In this document: positions 16,628-25,793 of the stretch, piece after piece
How positions within the stretch are numbered: position 1 is the first letter of the stretch
Layout of the letters: each line of letters starts with the position of its first letter
Made by a program: the position numbers and the translations under genes
The notes under the pieces: model-generated
The model's input: the letters and a program-made list of their open reading frames with translations, nothing else
Told to the model about the DNA's origin: nothing
Database searches by the model: none
Source of the DNA: DASSBG01 sp963800395
GTDB lineage: Bacteria; Pseudomonadota; Gammaproteobacteria; Xanthomonadales; Rhodanobacteraceae
Direction of reading: 5' to 3'
Assembly: GCA_963800395.1 (NCBI GenBank)
Contig: CAWDBD010000005.1
Location: 39,549 to 103,548, forward strand
Length of the DNA stretch: 64,000 nt

Positions 16628-17227
16628 CAACGCTGATGGTCGATGTCGACATAGCGCAGGAATTCGGCCCGCGTACGCGCATCCTCGCGGAAGCTGCCCA
16701 GCATCTGGCTGGTGACCATCGACACGCCACGCTTGTGCACCCCGCGCGTGGTCATGCATTCGTGGCTGGCGTCAATCACCACCGCCCACGCCACGCGGCT
16801 GCAGGGTTTCCTGGATGCAGTTGGCGATCTGCGCGGTGAGCTTCTCCTGCACCTGAAAACGCCGCGCAAAACCTTCCACTACCCGCGCCAGCTTGCTGAT
16901 GCCAACCACCTTGCAGGTGGGCAGATAGCCGACATGGGCGCGGCCGATGATCGGCGCCATATGGTGTTCGCAGTGGCTCTCGAAGTCGATTCCGCGCAGC
17001 ACCACCATCTCGTCATAGCCTTCGACCTCTTTGAAGGTCCGCCGAAGATAGTCGGCCGGGTCTTCCTCGTAGCCCGAGTACCAGTCCTCGTACGCACGCA
17101 CGACGCGTCCCGGTGTGTCCAGTAGACCCTCGCGCTGCGGGTCTTCGCCAACCCAGCGCAACAGGGTGCGTACAGCTTCTTCGGCTTCCTCGCGGGACGC
17201 CTTGCGTTCGAATTCGTGCTGGCTCAT
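16627..17227 (-). CDS. folE: GTP cyclohydrolase I FolE (frameshifted in this sequence)
   Basis: Converts GTP to 7,8-dihydroneopterin triphosphate, the first step of folate synthesis. The N-terminal frame (MSQHEFERKAS... to ETLQPRGV) holds the family block DFESHCEHHMAPIIGRAHVGYLP with zinc ligands Cys and His. The C-terminal frame continues AVVIDASHECMTTRGVHKRG, with the last zinc Cys, to LRYVDIDHQR. The frame changes near 16785-16795, and one base restores a normal ~199-residue protein. Because both halves are perfectly conserved, a sequencing error is likelier than a dead gene. Confidence 0.9.
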
Positions 17228-17581
17228 CAGTTTCTCGCCTTGTGCAGTGAGTCTGTGTGTTCAAAAGCAGCCGACGGCCGCGATCAGGCCTGGCGCGTCG
17301 CCGCCCGAGTACGCGTGATACGCATGCTCGGGTGGCGATGGAACCCGACCGCCTGGCAATGCCTGTACGTTCAGGCGGCCGGCCCGGATGCACCTGCTAC
17401 GGTGCACGCAGTGTAGCGCCTGCAAAGGAACTCGGGCCATGGGCGCACCGGAAGAGGAAGCGTTCCAGTGGCAGGCCGATCCGCGCTGAAGCCGGCGCCT
17501 GGCCAACTCGTCCGACATGTGCTGGTCAATGGCCCAGCGGGATGTTCCGGCACCTGAGGCTACGCGGCCGCAGATCGCCGT
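17228..17581. other. Intergenic region between rmuC and folE with hairpins
   Basis: No convincing gene in 354 bases. Two structures stand out. A near-perfect 11-bp inverted repeat (17299-17309 with 17327-17337, one mismatch) encloses a 17-nt loop that itself contains gcgt-gat-acgc. Further on there is TGCACC-tgctac-GGTGCA around 17390-17410. On the minus strand these lie upstream of folE and downstream of nothing, so they could be leader structures or short palindromic repeats. Confidence 0.4.
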
Positions 17582-18907
17582 TCAGGCGTCGGGCTCGTCG
17601 CCCGTGATATCCGTGAGTTCATCAAGCAGGCCTGCCGCGCTCTCGCCCGGCAGCGACTCGACCTCGCGCAGCTTGCGGCTGATGGTCGTGGTCTTGCCGG
17701 TGGCCCGCTTGAGCGTGTTGCGGACGGTGTCGACCTGCTTGATGGCCGACTCCAGCATGCCGCCGAACTTGCCGAATTCGGTCTTGACCGCGCCCAGCAG
17801 TTGCCAGACCTCGCTGGAGCGCTGCTCGATGGCGAGGGTCCGAAAGCCCATCTGCAAGGCATTGATGATCGCCGTCAGCGTGGTGGGGCCGGCCACGGTG
17901 ACGTGTTCGTGCCGTTGCAGGTCCTCGAACAGGCCGGGCCGGCGGATGATTTCCGCGTACAGGCCTTCGGTAGGCAGGAACAGCACGGCGAAGTCGGTGG
18001 TATGCGGCGGCCCGACATATTTCTGGCGGATCTTCCTGGCCTCATCGCGGATACGCTTTTCCAGCGCATCGGCGGCGATCCGCGCGGCATCGCTGTCTGC
18101 GGCCTCCTGGGCCGCGATGAGGCGTTCGTAATCCTCGCGCGGGAACTTCGCGTCAATCGGCAGCCAGACCTTGCCTTCGCGATCCGGCCCGGGCATGCGG
18201 ATGGCGAACTCGACCCGCTCCGAAGAGCCGGGCAGCGTGGCCACGTTGGACTCGTACTGTCCGGCAACCAGTATCTGTTCCAGCAGCGCGCCGAGCTGGA
18301 CTTCACCGAACGTACCGCGCGTCTTGACGTTGCTCAGCACGCGCTTGAGGTCACCGACGCCGGTGGCCAGTTCCTGCATTTCGCCAAGCCCGCGCTGTAC
18401 CGCTTCCAGCCGCTCGGACACCAATTTGAATGAATGGCCGAGGCGCTCCTCGAGCGTCTTCTGCAGCTTTTCGTCCACTGTGGAGCGCATGCGCTCCAGT
18501 TGCTGCTGGTTGTCCTTCTGCAGACTCTTGATCTGGGTTTCCAGGGTGGCCCGCATCTCGGCCAGTCGCTTGTCACTGTTCTGTCCCAGATCGCCCAGAC
18601 TGGAGCGCAGCTGCAGACCGAACTGATCGATGCGTTCGCGCTGGTGACCGCTGACCGTGCCCAGCTGTTGCTCCACCTGCTTGCGGAAATCGGCGAATGC
18701 CGCGGCCAGCTCCTGGCGGCCGCCGCGCTGCTCGTCCCGCAGGGTTCGCTCCAGGCGCTCATTGTCCTCCTTCAGTGAAGCCAGTCGTTCGGCCACGCGG
18801 GCACCACGCCCGCGCAGCAGCAACACGACCACCAGCACCAGCAGCACGGCCACGGCCGCGCACAAGGCAATCAGCAGAATCTGTTCTGTCGGCATTGTCA
18901 TGCGCAC
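17582..18907 (-). CDS. rmuC: DNA recombination protein RmuC homologue
   Basis: A 441-residue RmuC-family protein. One N-terminal membrane helix (ILLIALCAAVAVLLVLVVVLLL) is followed by a long coiled coil (about residues 40-190, rich in LERTLRDEQRG- and LQKDNQQQLERMR-type heptads). The nuclease-like RmuC core then begins near KTRGTFGEVQLGALLEQIL and has LPIDAKFPREDYERL. In E. coli RmuC limits short inverted-repeat rearrangements; the mechanism is unsettled. An internal ATG three codons in is an alternative start. Confidence 0.92.
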   Translation of the reverse strand: MRMTMPTEQILLIALCAAVAVLLVLVVVLLLRGRGARVAERLASLKEDNERLERTLRDEQRGGRQELAAAFADFRKQVEQQLGTVSGHQRERIDQFGLQLRSSLGDLGQNSDKRLAEMRATLETQIKSLQKDNQQQLERMRSTVDEKLQKTLEERLGHSFKLVSERLEAVQRGLGEMQELATGVGDLKRVLSNVKTRGTFGEVQLGALLEQILVAGQYESNVATLPGSSERVEFAIRMPGPDREGKVWLPIDAKFPREDYERLIAAQEAADSDAARIAADALEKRIRDEARKIRQKYVGPPHTTDFAVLFLPTEGLYAEIIRRPGLFEDLQRHEHVTVAGPTTLTAIINALQMGFRTLAIEQRSSEVWQLLGAVKTEFGKFGGMLESAIKQVDTVRNTLKRATGKTTTISRKLREVESLPGESAAGLLDELTDITGDEPDA

Positions 18908-19057
18908 AGTGTACGCGAGGCTGTCTCAATAGCCGCGACAGACGCGCAGCCGGATGTACTTGCGGACGCTCAGCGCATCCGCCCTGTGCTTGTGCGTGGC
19001 ATCAGCCACAGGATGGACTGGCGAACCGGCCAGTGCATGCACCAGGTCAACCGCTCG

Positions 19058-21223
19058 TCAATACAGATCGATGGGGTCGACATCCAGCGACCAGTGCAGG
19101 CCGCGCGGGTGCTTCAGTGCGAACAACGCATCGCGCCAGCTGCGCAGGACCTTGTGCAGGTTGCTGCGATCATCGGATTCGAGCAGCAGCTGACCGCGAT
19201 GCTGGCCGGCGCGGCGGGGCATGGGTGCGGGCAGCGGGCCGAGCGCGCGCACAGCCGGGTCTTGGGGCAATGCCCCGTGCGCGGCCTGCAGAAATGCATT
19301 CAATGCATCAAGCTCGGTGGCGCGCACGCGCAGCAGGGCCTGATGGCTGAAGGGCGGCAACTGCGCCGCACGGCGCTCGTCCAGCATCTGCTCTGCAAGG
19401 TGGTGGTAGCCCTGCCGAAGCAGGCCGGTCAGCAGGGGATGCTGTGGAAAGTGCGTCTGCATCACCACGCTGCCGGGCTTGTCGGCGCGGCCGGCGCGGC
19501 CGGCGACCTGCACGATCAGTTGAGCCAGCTTTTCGCCGGCGCGAAAGTCGACACTGTACAGGCCTTCATCCACACCGCTGATGGCTACCAGGGTAAGGCC
19601 CGGCAGGTCGTGGCCCTTGGCCAGCATCTGCGTGCCGACCAGAATGACCGGGCCGCCGGCATCCAGTTTGGCCAGCAGGGTTTCGAAGGCCTTGCGGCGG
19701 CGCGTGGTTTCGCTGTCGACTCGCAAGACCGGTGTGTCCGGGTAGCGTTGCGCCAGAAAATCCTCGATGCGTTCGGTGCCGTAGCCACGCGGATTGAGCG
19801 AATCCTCGCCGCAGCCCGGACACTGCTCCGGCACGTGCTGCCAGTGACCGCAGTGGTGGCACAACAAGCGCCCCTGCGCGCGATGCACGGTCAGTGGCCG
19901 GTCGCAGGCCTCGCACTCGGCATGCCAGCCGCAGGCCTGGCAGATCAGTGCGGACGAATAGCCGCGACGATTGCGAAACACCAGCGCCTGTTCGCCTCGT
20001 TCGATGCATTGGTCCAGGTGCTGCAGCAGGGTCGGCCCCAGGCCATGCGGCGCACGCGGACCGCGACTGTCGAGTACGTGGACGCGCGGCGATGGACGCT
20101 GTTGCGGCCGCTGTGTCAGCCGCAGCAACCGGTGCCTGCCGGCAGCCACATTGGCCAGGCTTTCCAGAGACGGCGTGGCCGAGCCGAGCACGATCGGCAC
20201 ATCCAGCTGGCGAGCCCGGACCAGCGCCAGATCACGTGCGTGATAGCGAAAGCCTTCCTGCTGCTTGTAGGAGCTGTCGTGCTCCTCGTCAACCACGATC
20301 AGGCCGGCATCGGGCAAGGGCGTGAACACCGCCGAGCGCGTGCCGATGATGACCTTGGCGCGGCCCTCGCGCGCGCGCAGCCAGGCACGCGCGCGTTCGC
20401 CCTCGGCCAGGTTCGAGTGCAGCACCTCGATCGGCACACCCAGGCGTGCTGACAGGCGCCTCAGCGTTTGCGGCGCCAGGCCGATTTCCGGCACCAGCAT
20501 CAGGCTCTGTCGGCCCTCGGCCAGCGCCTTTTCGATCAGCGCCAGGTAGACCTCGGTCTTGCCGCTGCCGGTGACGCCATCCAGCACAAAGGAGCCGAAA
20601 CCGTTCCAGCCTTCGACGACGGCATTCACGGCCGCCTCCTGCTCTGCATTGAGTGTCGGGCCGGGCTCGGGGGCCGCCGCCTCGGGTTCGATTTCGAGCT
20701 GTGCCACAAGTCCGGCCTTGTGCAGGCGCCGCGCCGCGCCGCGCCAGCCGGGACAGCGGATGTCCAGTTCGCCACTGCTCAGCGGGTGCTCACGAAGCGC
20801 TTGCAGAAGGGCCTTGCTGCGACCGCGGCGGGTGCCGGCGTCCAGTGCGGCCCGGCCGGCATCGGTCAGTTTCCAGCTGGTCACGCCCAGCTGCGGCCAG
20901 TCGCGCTGGCCACGCAGCCAGGTCGGCAGTGCGCCCAGCCACACATCCCCGGGAGTGCCCAGCCAGTAGTCGCCGGCCCACTGCAGGCTGGCGATCATTT
21001 CCTGGGTATACAGCGGTGCACCATCAAGCACGGCATGGATCGGCTTGAGGCTGGCAGTGTGTCCGCTGGCATCGCCATGCGCGACCACCATGCCGACGCG
21101 AGAGCCGGGACCGAAGGGCACGCGCACGCGCACGCCGATCGGCGCCTCGGACCCGGGCACGGGCAGGTAGTCGAACAGTTGCGGCAGCGGCAGCGGCAGC
21201 GCAACCCGGAGGATCAATGGCAT
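19058..21223 (-). CDS. priA: Primosomal protein N', replication-restart helicase PriA
   Basis: A 721-residue DEAH-type 3'-5' helicase that recognises forked DNA and reloads the replisome. The N-terminal 3'BD domain begins MPLILRVALPLPLPQLFDYL. Walker A is DGVTGSGKTEVYL, the DEEH box reads VVDEEHDSSYKQ, and the zinc-binding region has eight cysteines (CQACGWHAECEACD ... CHHCGHW ... CPGCGED). Motif V/VI are intact (GTQMLAKGHD, QVAGRAGRA). The start chosen at 21223 matches the family; the frame is open to 21304 without similarity. Confidence 0.95.
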   Translation of the reverse strand: MPLILRVALPLPLPQLFDYLPVPGSEAPIGVRVRVPFGPGSRVGMVVAHGDASGHTASLKPIHAVLDGAPLYTQEMIASLQWAGDYWLGTPGDVWLGALPTWLRGQRDWPQLGVTSWKLTDAGRAALDAGTRRGRSKALLQALREHPLSSGELDIRCPGWRGAARRLHKAGLVAQLEIEPEAAAPEPGPTLNAEQEAAVNAVVEGWNGFGSFVLDGVTGSGKTEVYLALIEKALAEGRQSLMLVPEIGLAPQTLRRLSARLGVPIEVLHSNLAEGERARAWLRAREGRAKVIIGTRSAVFTPLPDAGLIVVDEEHDSSYKQQEGFRYHARDLALVRARQLDVPIVLGSATPSLESLANVAAGRHRLLRLTQRPQQRPSPRVHVLDSRGPRAPHGLGPTLLQHLDQCIERGEQALVFRNRRGYSSALICQACGWHAECEACDRPLTVHRAQGRLLCHHCGHWQHVPEQCPGCGEDSLNPRGYGTERIEDFLAQRYPDTPVLRVDSETTRRRKAFETLLAKLDAGGPVILVGTQMLAKGHDLPGLTLVAISGVDEGLYSVDFRAGEKLAQLIVQVAGRAGRADKPGSVVMQTHFPQHPLLTGLLRQGYHHLAEQMLDERRAAQLPPFSHQALLRVRATELDALNAFLQAAHGALPQDPAVRALGPLPAPMPRRAGQHRGQLLLESDDRSNLHKVLRSWRDALFALKHPRGLHWSLDVDPIDLY

Positions 21224-21355
21224 GGCGTACAGTTTACCGGCGCCGGAGGCGGCGCGCCATCCATCATCGGCAACGGACCTCTGGCGACTTGCGAGCATTT
21301 CCAAGAAAAATTTCAGGAACCGTGGCTAAGTTCATGCTCTGCGTAGGGTTTACCG

Positions 21356-21391
21356 CTTATCCACAGAATCTGTGGATAAGTCTGTGGATGA
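21356..21391. promoter_or_regulatory. DnaA-box palindrome cluster upstream of priA
   Basis: Two consensus DnaA boxes face each other: TTATCCACA at 21357-21365 and TGTGGATAA at 21371-21379. They are embedded in a perfect palindrome (arms CTTATCCACAGA and TCTGTGGATAAG, single central A, 21356-21380). A third box with one mismatch, TGTGGATGA, is at 21383-21391. The neighbouring 21430-21500 is unusually AT-rich for this genome and includes a GATCATC and an attcatatgcatcatg stretch. The rest of the 21224-21695 gap has no supported gene. Confidence 0.7.
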
Positions 21392-21695
21392 GCATGTGGG
21401 CAGGACCGTGCGGGGCGCATGATGACGTGCCATGTTTCACATTGGTTACTTTTTGATCATCTTGAAAAATTCATATGCATCATGTACTTGCAATTGCAAA
21501 GCCACGTTCTGCCGAAGCAAGCGCACCACGCATTCTTTCAGTTCGATGTCAGGCCCGATTGTGGCTGTGCACAACAGTTGCCGACGCACTCTCAGGTGAA
21601 CCGGCCAAAACCCGCGCAAAGTCATGGGTTTGGCAACCTGTTCTGCGGCCCGGACGGGTGTCCGCGGCAGCTCGTTTCGGGGTACGAACATGGAT

Positions 21696-22976
21696 CTACA
21701 TGCTGCCCAGTGCCGCCAGCACGACCGCGACGAGAGTAAGCGACAGAAGAATCGAGTAGGCCACTCCGAGCACGGAGAACTTGGCAACTGTCATGACCCA
21801 GCCCTGCTGGTAGATGCGTTTCTGCATGATCAGCAGGTACAGCGGAATCCAGATGGCCAGGCCCGCAATCAGCCAGCCCATCGGCGACTGCGTCCAGCTC
21901 GCCAGCGGCGCCAGGGCCGTGCGCGCCAGGCTGACCAGCGCCAGCAGCAGCAGCGACAGAAAGATGAAGCCATGGCTGTGCAAGGCGACGATCAGGTGCT
22001 CGACATAGAGGCGTCGCTTGAACACGTACATCAGCTTCAGCAGGACCGCAAACAGCGGCAACATGGCCAGCAGGACCGGCGGCAGGATATTGAACATGGT
22101 CGCCACCAGACGCTGACGCGCCTGCGGATCGGTGCGCATCTGCATCAGGTTTTGTCTGGCGCGGTTTGCGTAGTCGTGGCCAAGCCTGTCGAAAAGACCG
22201 ATCCCGACGGTTTCTTCGGCAGCCTTGTCGTTGCCATCGGCGGGCGCGAGCGTGGCCATGCGCCGGCCAGCCGCCTGGTAGACGCGCTTGTCCAGGGCAT
22301 CCAGATCCGTGCCGGCGGAGTCAGTGGCCGATGCCGTCTGCCGCTTCCGGTCGATGGCAGCAATAGCCAGGGCTGTACGCTCCTGCACCTCGGACATCGT
22401 GTCGGCCGCGGCAACCCACTCCGGCCATTGCGACAGCGTGCCGTCGGGCGGGGCAGCTGGCGCCGGGCTGCGCCGGATTCAAGCTTGCGAATACGTTGCG
22501 CGGCCTGACGCTCCAGCTCCTTTGCGCGCCATATCCACTCCTGCGGACGCTATCGATCCAGCCGCCTTGTCGGCTTGCTGCAGTCCCTGCAGTTGCTTGT
22601 CGAGCATCTGCTGCACTTCGGCCGGCGTGTCGGCGTCGGAAAAGGCATTGGCCTTGTCGGTCGAGATGCGCATTTTGCTGGCATCGATACCGAACTGGAT
22701 GGCGAAAAACGCCAGCACGGACAGCAGAAACATCGTCCGGAACGGCGGCAGATAGCGGATGCGCCGACCGGCAAAATATTCCCTGGTCAGGAATCCCGGA
22801 CGAAAATACAGCGCCGGCAGGGTGCGCAGCAGGCGATTGTCGAAATCGAAAAAACTGTCGAAAATATCCTCGATCAGCGCACCGATGTGGCGCAAGGGAC
22901 TATGCGCCTTCTGCCCGCATTCATGGCATACCGGGCCATGCAGAAAAGCCCCGCAATTTGCACAGGCCGTGGGGAC
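21696..22976 (-). CDS. DUF3667 membrane protein (frameshifted)
   Basis: Two frames encode one DUF3667 (PF12412) protein. The N-terminal frame has the zinc-ribbon CANCGAFLHGPVCHECGQ followed by the family block DIFDSFFDFDNRLLRTLPALYFRPGFLTREYFAGRR and a membrane helix. The C-terminal frame (to 21696) supplies about four more helices, for example LLALVSLARTALAPLASW and LGVAYSILLSLTLVAVVL. The frames meet near 22400-22480. The start is uncertain: ATG 22976 (MVPTACANCG) is compact, while ATG 23048 would overlap the start codon of the divergent MATE gene. Function unknown. Confidence 0.75.
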
Positions 22977-22991
22977 CATGGGCAGCAGTGC

Positions 22992-23020
22992 TGACGGCGT
23001 TTCGCTGGCAAGGTTAGAAT
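22992..23020 (+). promoter_or_regulatory. Candidate sigma-70 promoter of the MATE transporter
   Basis: TGACGG (22992-22997) and TAGAAT (23015-23020) are separated by 17 bp and would start transcription about 20 bases before ATG 23047. It lies inside the N-terminal codons of the divergent DUF3667 gene. The -35 match is only partial. Confidence 0.35.
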
Positions 23021-23046
23021 CGCCGACTTTCTTCAGACTTTTTCCC

Positions 23047-24423
23047 ATGAACAGCCCATTCGGTACCCTGGCCGAAGCGCGCGCCACACTGCGCCTGGCG
23101 TTGCCGCTGATTGTAGGACAGTTGTCAGCGGTCGGCATGAGCCTGGTCGACGCCGTGCTGGCCGGACACTACAGCGCGCACACGCTGGCCGCCGTGGCCA
23201 TCGGCGCCAGCCTGTGGTCACTGTCGGTGAGCGTGGCGGTAGGCCTGATGCTGGCCCTGCCGGCCAGCATCGCGCAACTCGACGGCGCGGGCCAGCGCAA
23301 TCAGGTGGCGCCCCTGTTCCAGCAGGCCCTGTGGATGGCGCTCGGTGCCGGCGCTCTGCTGTTCCTTGGCTTGCGCTTTGGCGCACCACACCTGATCCGC
23401 ATCATCGGCGTGGCGCCGGTGCTGTATCCGGACGTGGATGCGTTCCTGCATGCGATAGCCTGGGGCAGCCCGGCGCTGGCCCTGTATTTTGCGTTTCGCG
23501 GCCTGCCCGAGGGCCTGTCGATCACCTGGCCGACCATGGTCACCGGGCTGGCCGGGCTGGCGTTTCTGGCGCCGCTGGGCTGGGTATTGATGTACGGCAA
23601 GCTGGGCCTGCCGGCACTCGGGGCACGCGGCAGTGGTATCGCCACCGCCGTCGTGATGTGGCTGGAAGCCGCCTGCATGGCAGGCTATATCGCATTCAAT
23701 CGGGGCTTGCGGGACCTGGGCTGGCCACGGCGATGGCCGCGACCGGAGCGGGCAACCATTGCCAGGCTGTTGCGGCTGGGCACGCCGATGGGGGTCAGCG
23801 TGCTGATGGAGTCGGGCCTGTTTGTGGCCGCGGCTCTGGCCATAGGTACGCTGGGCGAGGATGCCGTGGCCAGCCATCAGATCGCACTCAACGTGGCGGC
23901 GGTCGCCTTCATGGTGCCGCTGGGCATGGCCATGGCCATCACGATTCGACTTGGCCGCGCGGCCGGGCGTCGTGATCATGCCGGTGTTCGACACGCCTTC
24001 GCTGCGGGCGTTCTCCTGATTCTCGCTACCCAGACCATCTCCAGCAGCCTCATGCTGTGCCTGCCGGAGCATATTGCCCGCCTGTACAGTGATGATGTGG
24101 ACATCGTGATGCTGGCCGGACGCCTGGTGATCCTGGCCGGGATCTTTCAGCTTGCCGACGGTCTGCAGGTGGCGGCCAGCGGTGCCTTGCGCGGCCTCAA
24201 GGACACCCGAGTCCCGATGTTCCTGACGGCCTTCGCCTACTGGCTGGTGGGCATGCCGCTGGGCTGGTGGATGACCTTTCACCAGGGCTTCGGCGCACGC
24301 GGCATGTGGATGGGCCTGATCGCGGGCTTGAGCGCGGCCGCGGTGCTGCTGATGCTGCGCTTTGCCTGGATGCTGCGCCGCCCCTGGCTGTGGCGTGACC
24401 TGCCACCGGCAGAGGGTGTGTGA
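23047..24423 (+). CDS. MATE family multidrug efflux transporter (NorM type)
   Basis: A 458-residue twelve-helix cation-coupled antiporter. The N-terminal bundle starts LRLALPLIVGQLSAVGMSLVDAVLAGHYSAHTLAAVAIG, the usual first two helices of NorM-like proteins. The second repeat starts LLRLGTPMGVSVLMESGLF. The ending LRFAWMLRRPW is family-like. Substrates are unknown. It is intact, unlike the second MATE gene at the end of the window. Its stop is 6 bp from the end of the convergent FG-GAP gene. Confidence 0.9.
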   Translation: MNSPFGTLAEARATLRLALPLIVGQLSAVGMSLVDAVLAGHYSAHTLAAVAIGASLWSLSVSVAVGLMLALPASIAQLDGAGQRNQVAPLFQQALWMALGAGALLFLGLRFGAPHLIRIIGVAPVLYPDVDAFLHAIAWGSPALALYFAFRGLPEGLSITWPTMVTGLAGLAFLAPLGWVLMYGKLGLPALGARGSGIATAVVMWLEAACMAGYIAFNRGLRDLGWPRRWPRPERATIARLLRLGTPMGVSVLMESGLFVAAALAIGTLGEDAVASHQIALNVAAVAFMVPLGMAMAITIRLGRAAGRRDHAGVRHAFAAGVLLILATQTISSSLMLCLPEHIARLYSDDVDIVMLAGRLVILAGIFQLADGLQVAASGALRGLKDTRVPMFLTAFAYWLVGMPLGWWMTFHQGFGARGMWMGLIAGLSAAAVLLMLRFAWMLRRPWLWRDLPPAEGV

Positions 24424-24429
24424 ACCTGT

Positions 24430-25722
24430 CTATTCGAAGCCATCCCGGAAAACAGGGTCATTGAGGGTGCTGTCGCTGAGCAGATAGGCTGCGCCGCCTC
24501 CACTGCGCAGCGGATCGCCGACCAGCGCATGGGGAAGCGCCAGGGCCAGTGCATCGGCCTGGTTGGCTCCCGAATCGGCGATCGCCGTGGTTTCGGCCAG
24601 ACTCCAGCTCCAGATGCCGCTGGTGTTGGCGCGGAACACGTCGAGATGGCCGGGGTAGGTCGCATCGCCGACCATGACCAGCGTGCCATCGGTGGCCAGG
24701 GTCGTACCGAAACTGGTGCGGTTGGGCGGGTCGGGCGCAGCAATCTTGCGTGATTCGGTCAGGTCGTAACCGATCGAGGCCTTGCAGCAGAACACGTACA
24801 CGGCCCCGCCACCACCGGTATTGCCGGCATTGGGCGCGCTGACCACTGGCACCTGGTCGATGGCCACGCGGGCACCGAAGCGGTCACCGCTGGTGCCATC
24901 GCTGGCCTTGAGCCGGCTGTTGATTTCCCAGTTGAAATAGCCCGCACCGGAATCGTAGAAGCGTCGCAGCAGATAAGCCACGCCTTCGGGATTGTTGCCC
25001 GAAGACCAGCCGGTAGCGCCGACGATGGCGAGGTCGCCATGGATGGCCACCGAGCGACCCAGGTAATCGCCGCCAACAATGTCGCTCGGCAGCAGCTTGG
25101 TGATCGGACTCCAGCCACCCAGGCCGGTGGCCGGACCCTGGTACACATATACCGAGCCTGCATCGAAGCCGGTACCGGGGCTCTCGTCGTACGGCGCGCC
25201 GACCACCAGGGTGTACACGGGCACACCGCTGGTGCTTTCGCCGGGTACGCTGAGATCCAGGGCAATGGCATAGCCGAACTGGTCGAAACCGCTGCCGTCG
25301 GCCGTTGCGACCGTCTGTTCAAAGGCAAAGGTCGTCGCCGGATCGATGCGACGGTACATGGTCACATTGCCGGCACTGGCAACCACGCCGTCACCATAGC
25401 GACTGCCCACGGCAATCACGTCGTCGGCGTTGGCACTGTCAGGGTGTCGGACCACGGCAACCGAATAACCGAACTGGGCGTCGGCCTGGCTTCCGTAGAG
25501 GCGCTGCAGCACCATCCAGCCGGTCGGCGTGTGCCGGTAGACGTAGGCCGCACCGGCATCGTTGGCGTTGCTGTCATCGCCGGGCATTCCGACCACGGCC
25601 AGGTCGCCATCAATGGCCACGGCCTGACCGTACTGGTCGCCGAAAACAGGGCTGTCGGCGCGCAGCACCGTTTCGCTGGCGCCGGCACTGGCGCACAGGC
25701 CCAGCAGTGCCGCTGCCAGCAT
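24430..25722 (-). CDS. Secreted FG-GAP beta-propeller protein with C-terminal GFE motif
   Basis: A 430-residue exported protein (signal peptide MLAAALLGLCASAGA). Repeated FG-GAP/integrin-alpha-like blades are visible: FGDQYGQAVAIDGDLAVVGMPGDDS, FGYSVAVV, FGYAIALD, YLGRSVAIHGDLAIVGA, FGARVAID and FGTTLATDGTLVMVGD. These form a predicted seven-bladed propeller on the cell surface or outside. The last residues VFRDGFE match an F-x-x-GFE element also seen in the secreted protein at 32192. Substrate or partner unknown. Confidence 0.8.
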   Translation of the reverse strand: MLAAALLGLCASAGASETVLRADSPVFGDQYGQAVAIDGDLAVVGMPGDDSNANDAGAAYVYRHTPTGWMVLQRLYGSQADAQFGYSVAVVRHPDSANADDVIAVGSRYGDGVVASAGNVTMYRRIDPATTFAFEQTVATADGSGFDQFGYAIALDLSVPGESTSGVPVYTLVVGAPYDESPGTGFDAGSVYVYQGPATGLGGWSPITKLLPSDIVGGDYLGRSVAIHGDLAIVGATGWSSGNNPEGVAYLLRRFYDSGAGYFNWEINSRLKASDGTSGDRFGARVAIDQVPVVSAPNAGNTGGGGAVYVFCCKASIGYDLTESRKIAAPDPPNRTSFGTTLATDGTLVMVGDATYPGHLDVFRANTSGIWSWSLAETTAIADSGANQADALALALPHALVGDPLRSGGGAAYLLSDSTLNDPVFRDGFE

Positions 25723-25793
25723 ACAGGGCGGTCGATTTCATTGCTCTTCTCCGGATTGCTGTTCTGTCCATACAGGCGACAGAACGATCCGGA

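Noticed and set aside
18986..20452. 488-codon open frame antisense to priA
   Set aside because: No motifs, composition typical of a shadow frame; priA on the other strand is unambiguous.
21446..21787. 113-codon open frame on the minus strand in the AT-rich gap near the DnaA boxes
   Set aside because: The end (LQLQVHDAYEFFKMIKK) looks protein-like, but the frame overlaps the DUF3667 3' end, has no family match and no ribosome-binding site. Treated as chance.
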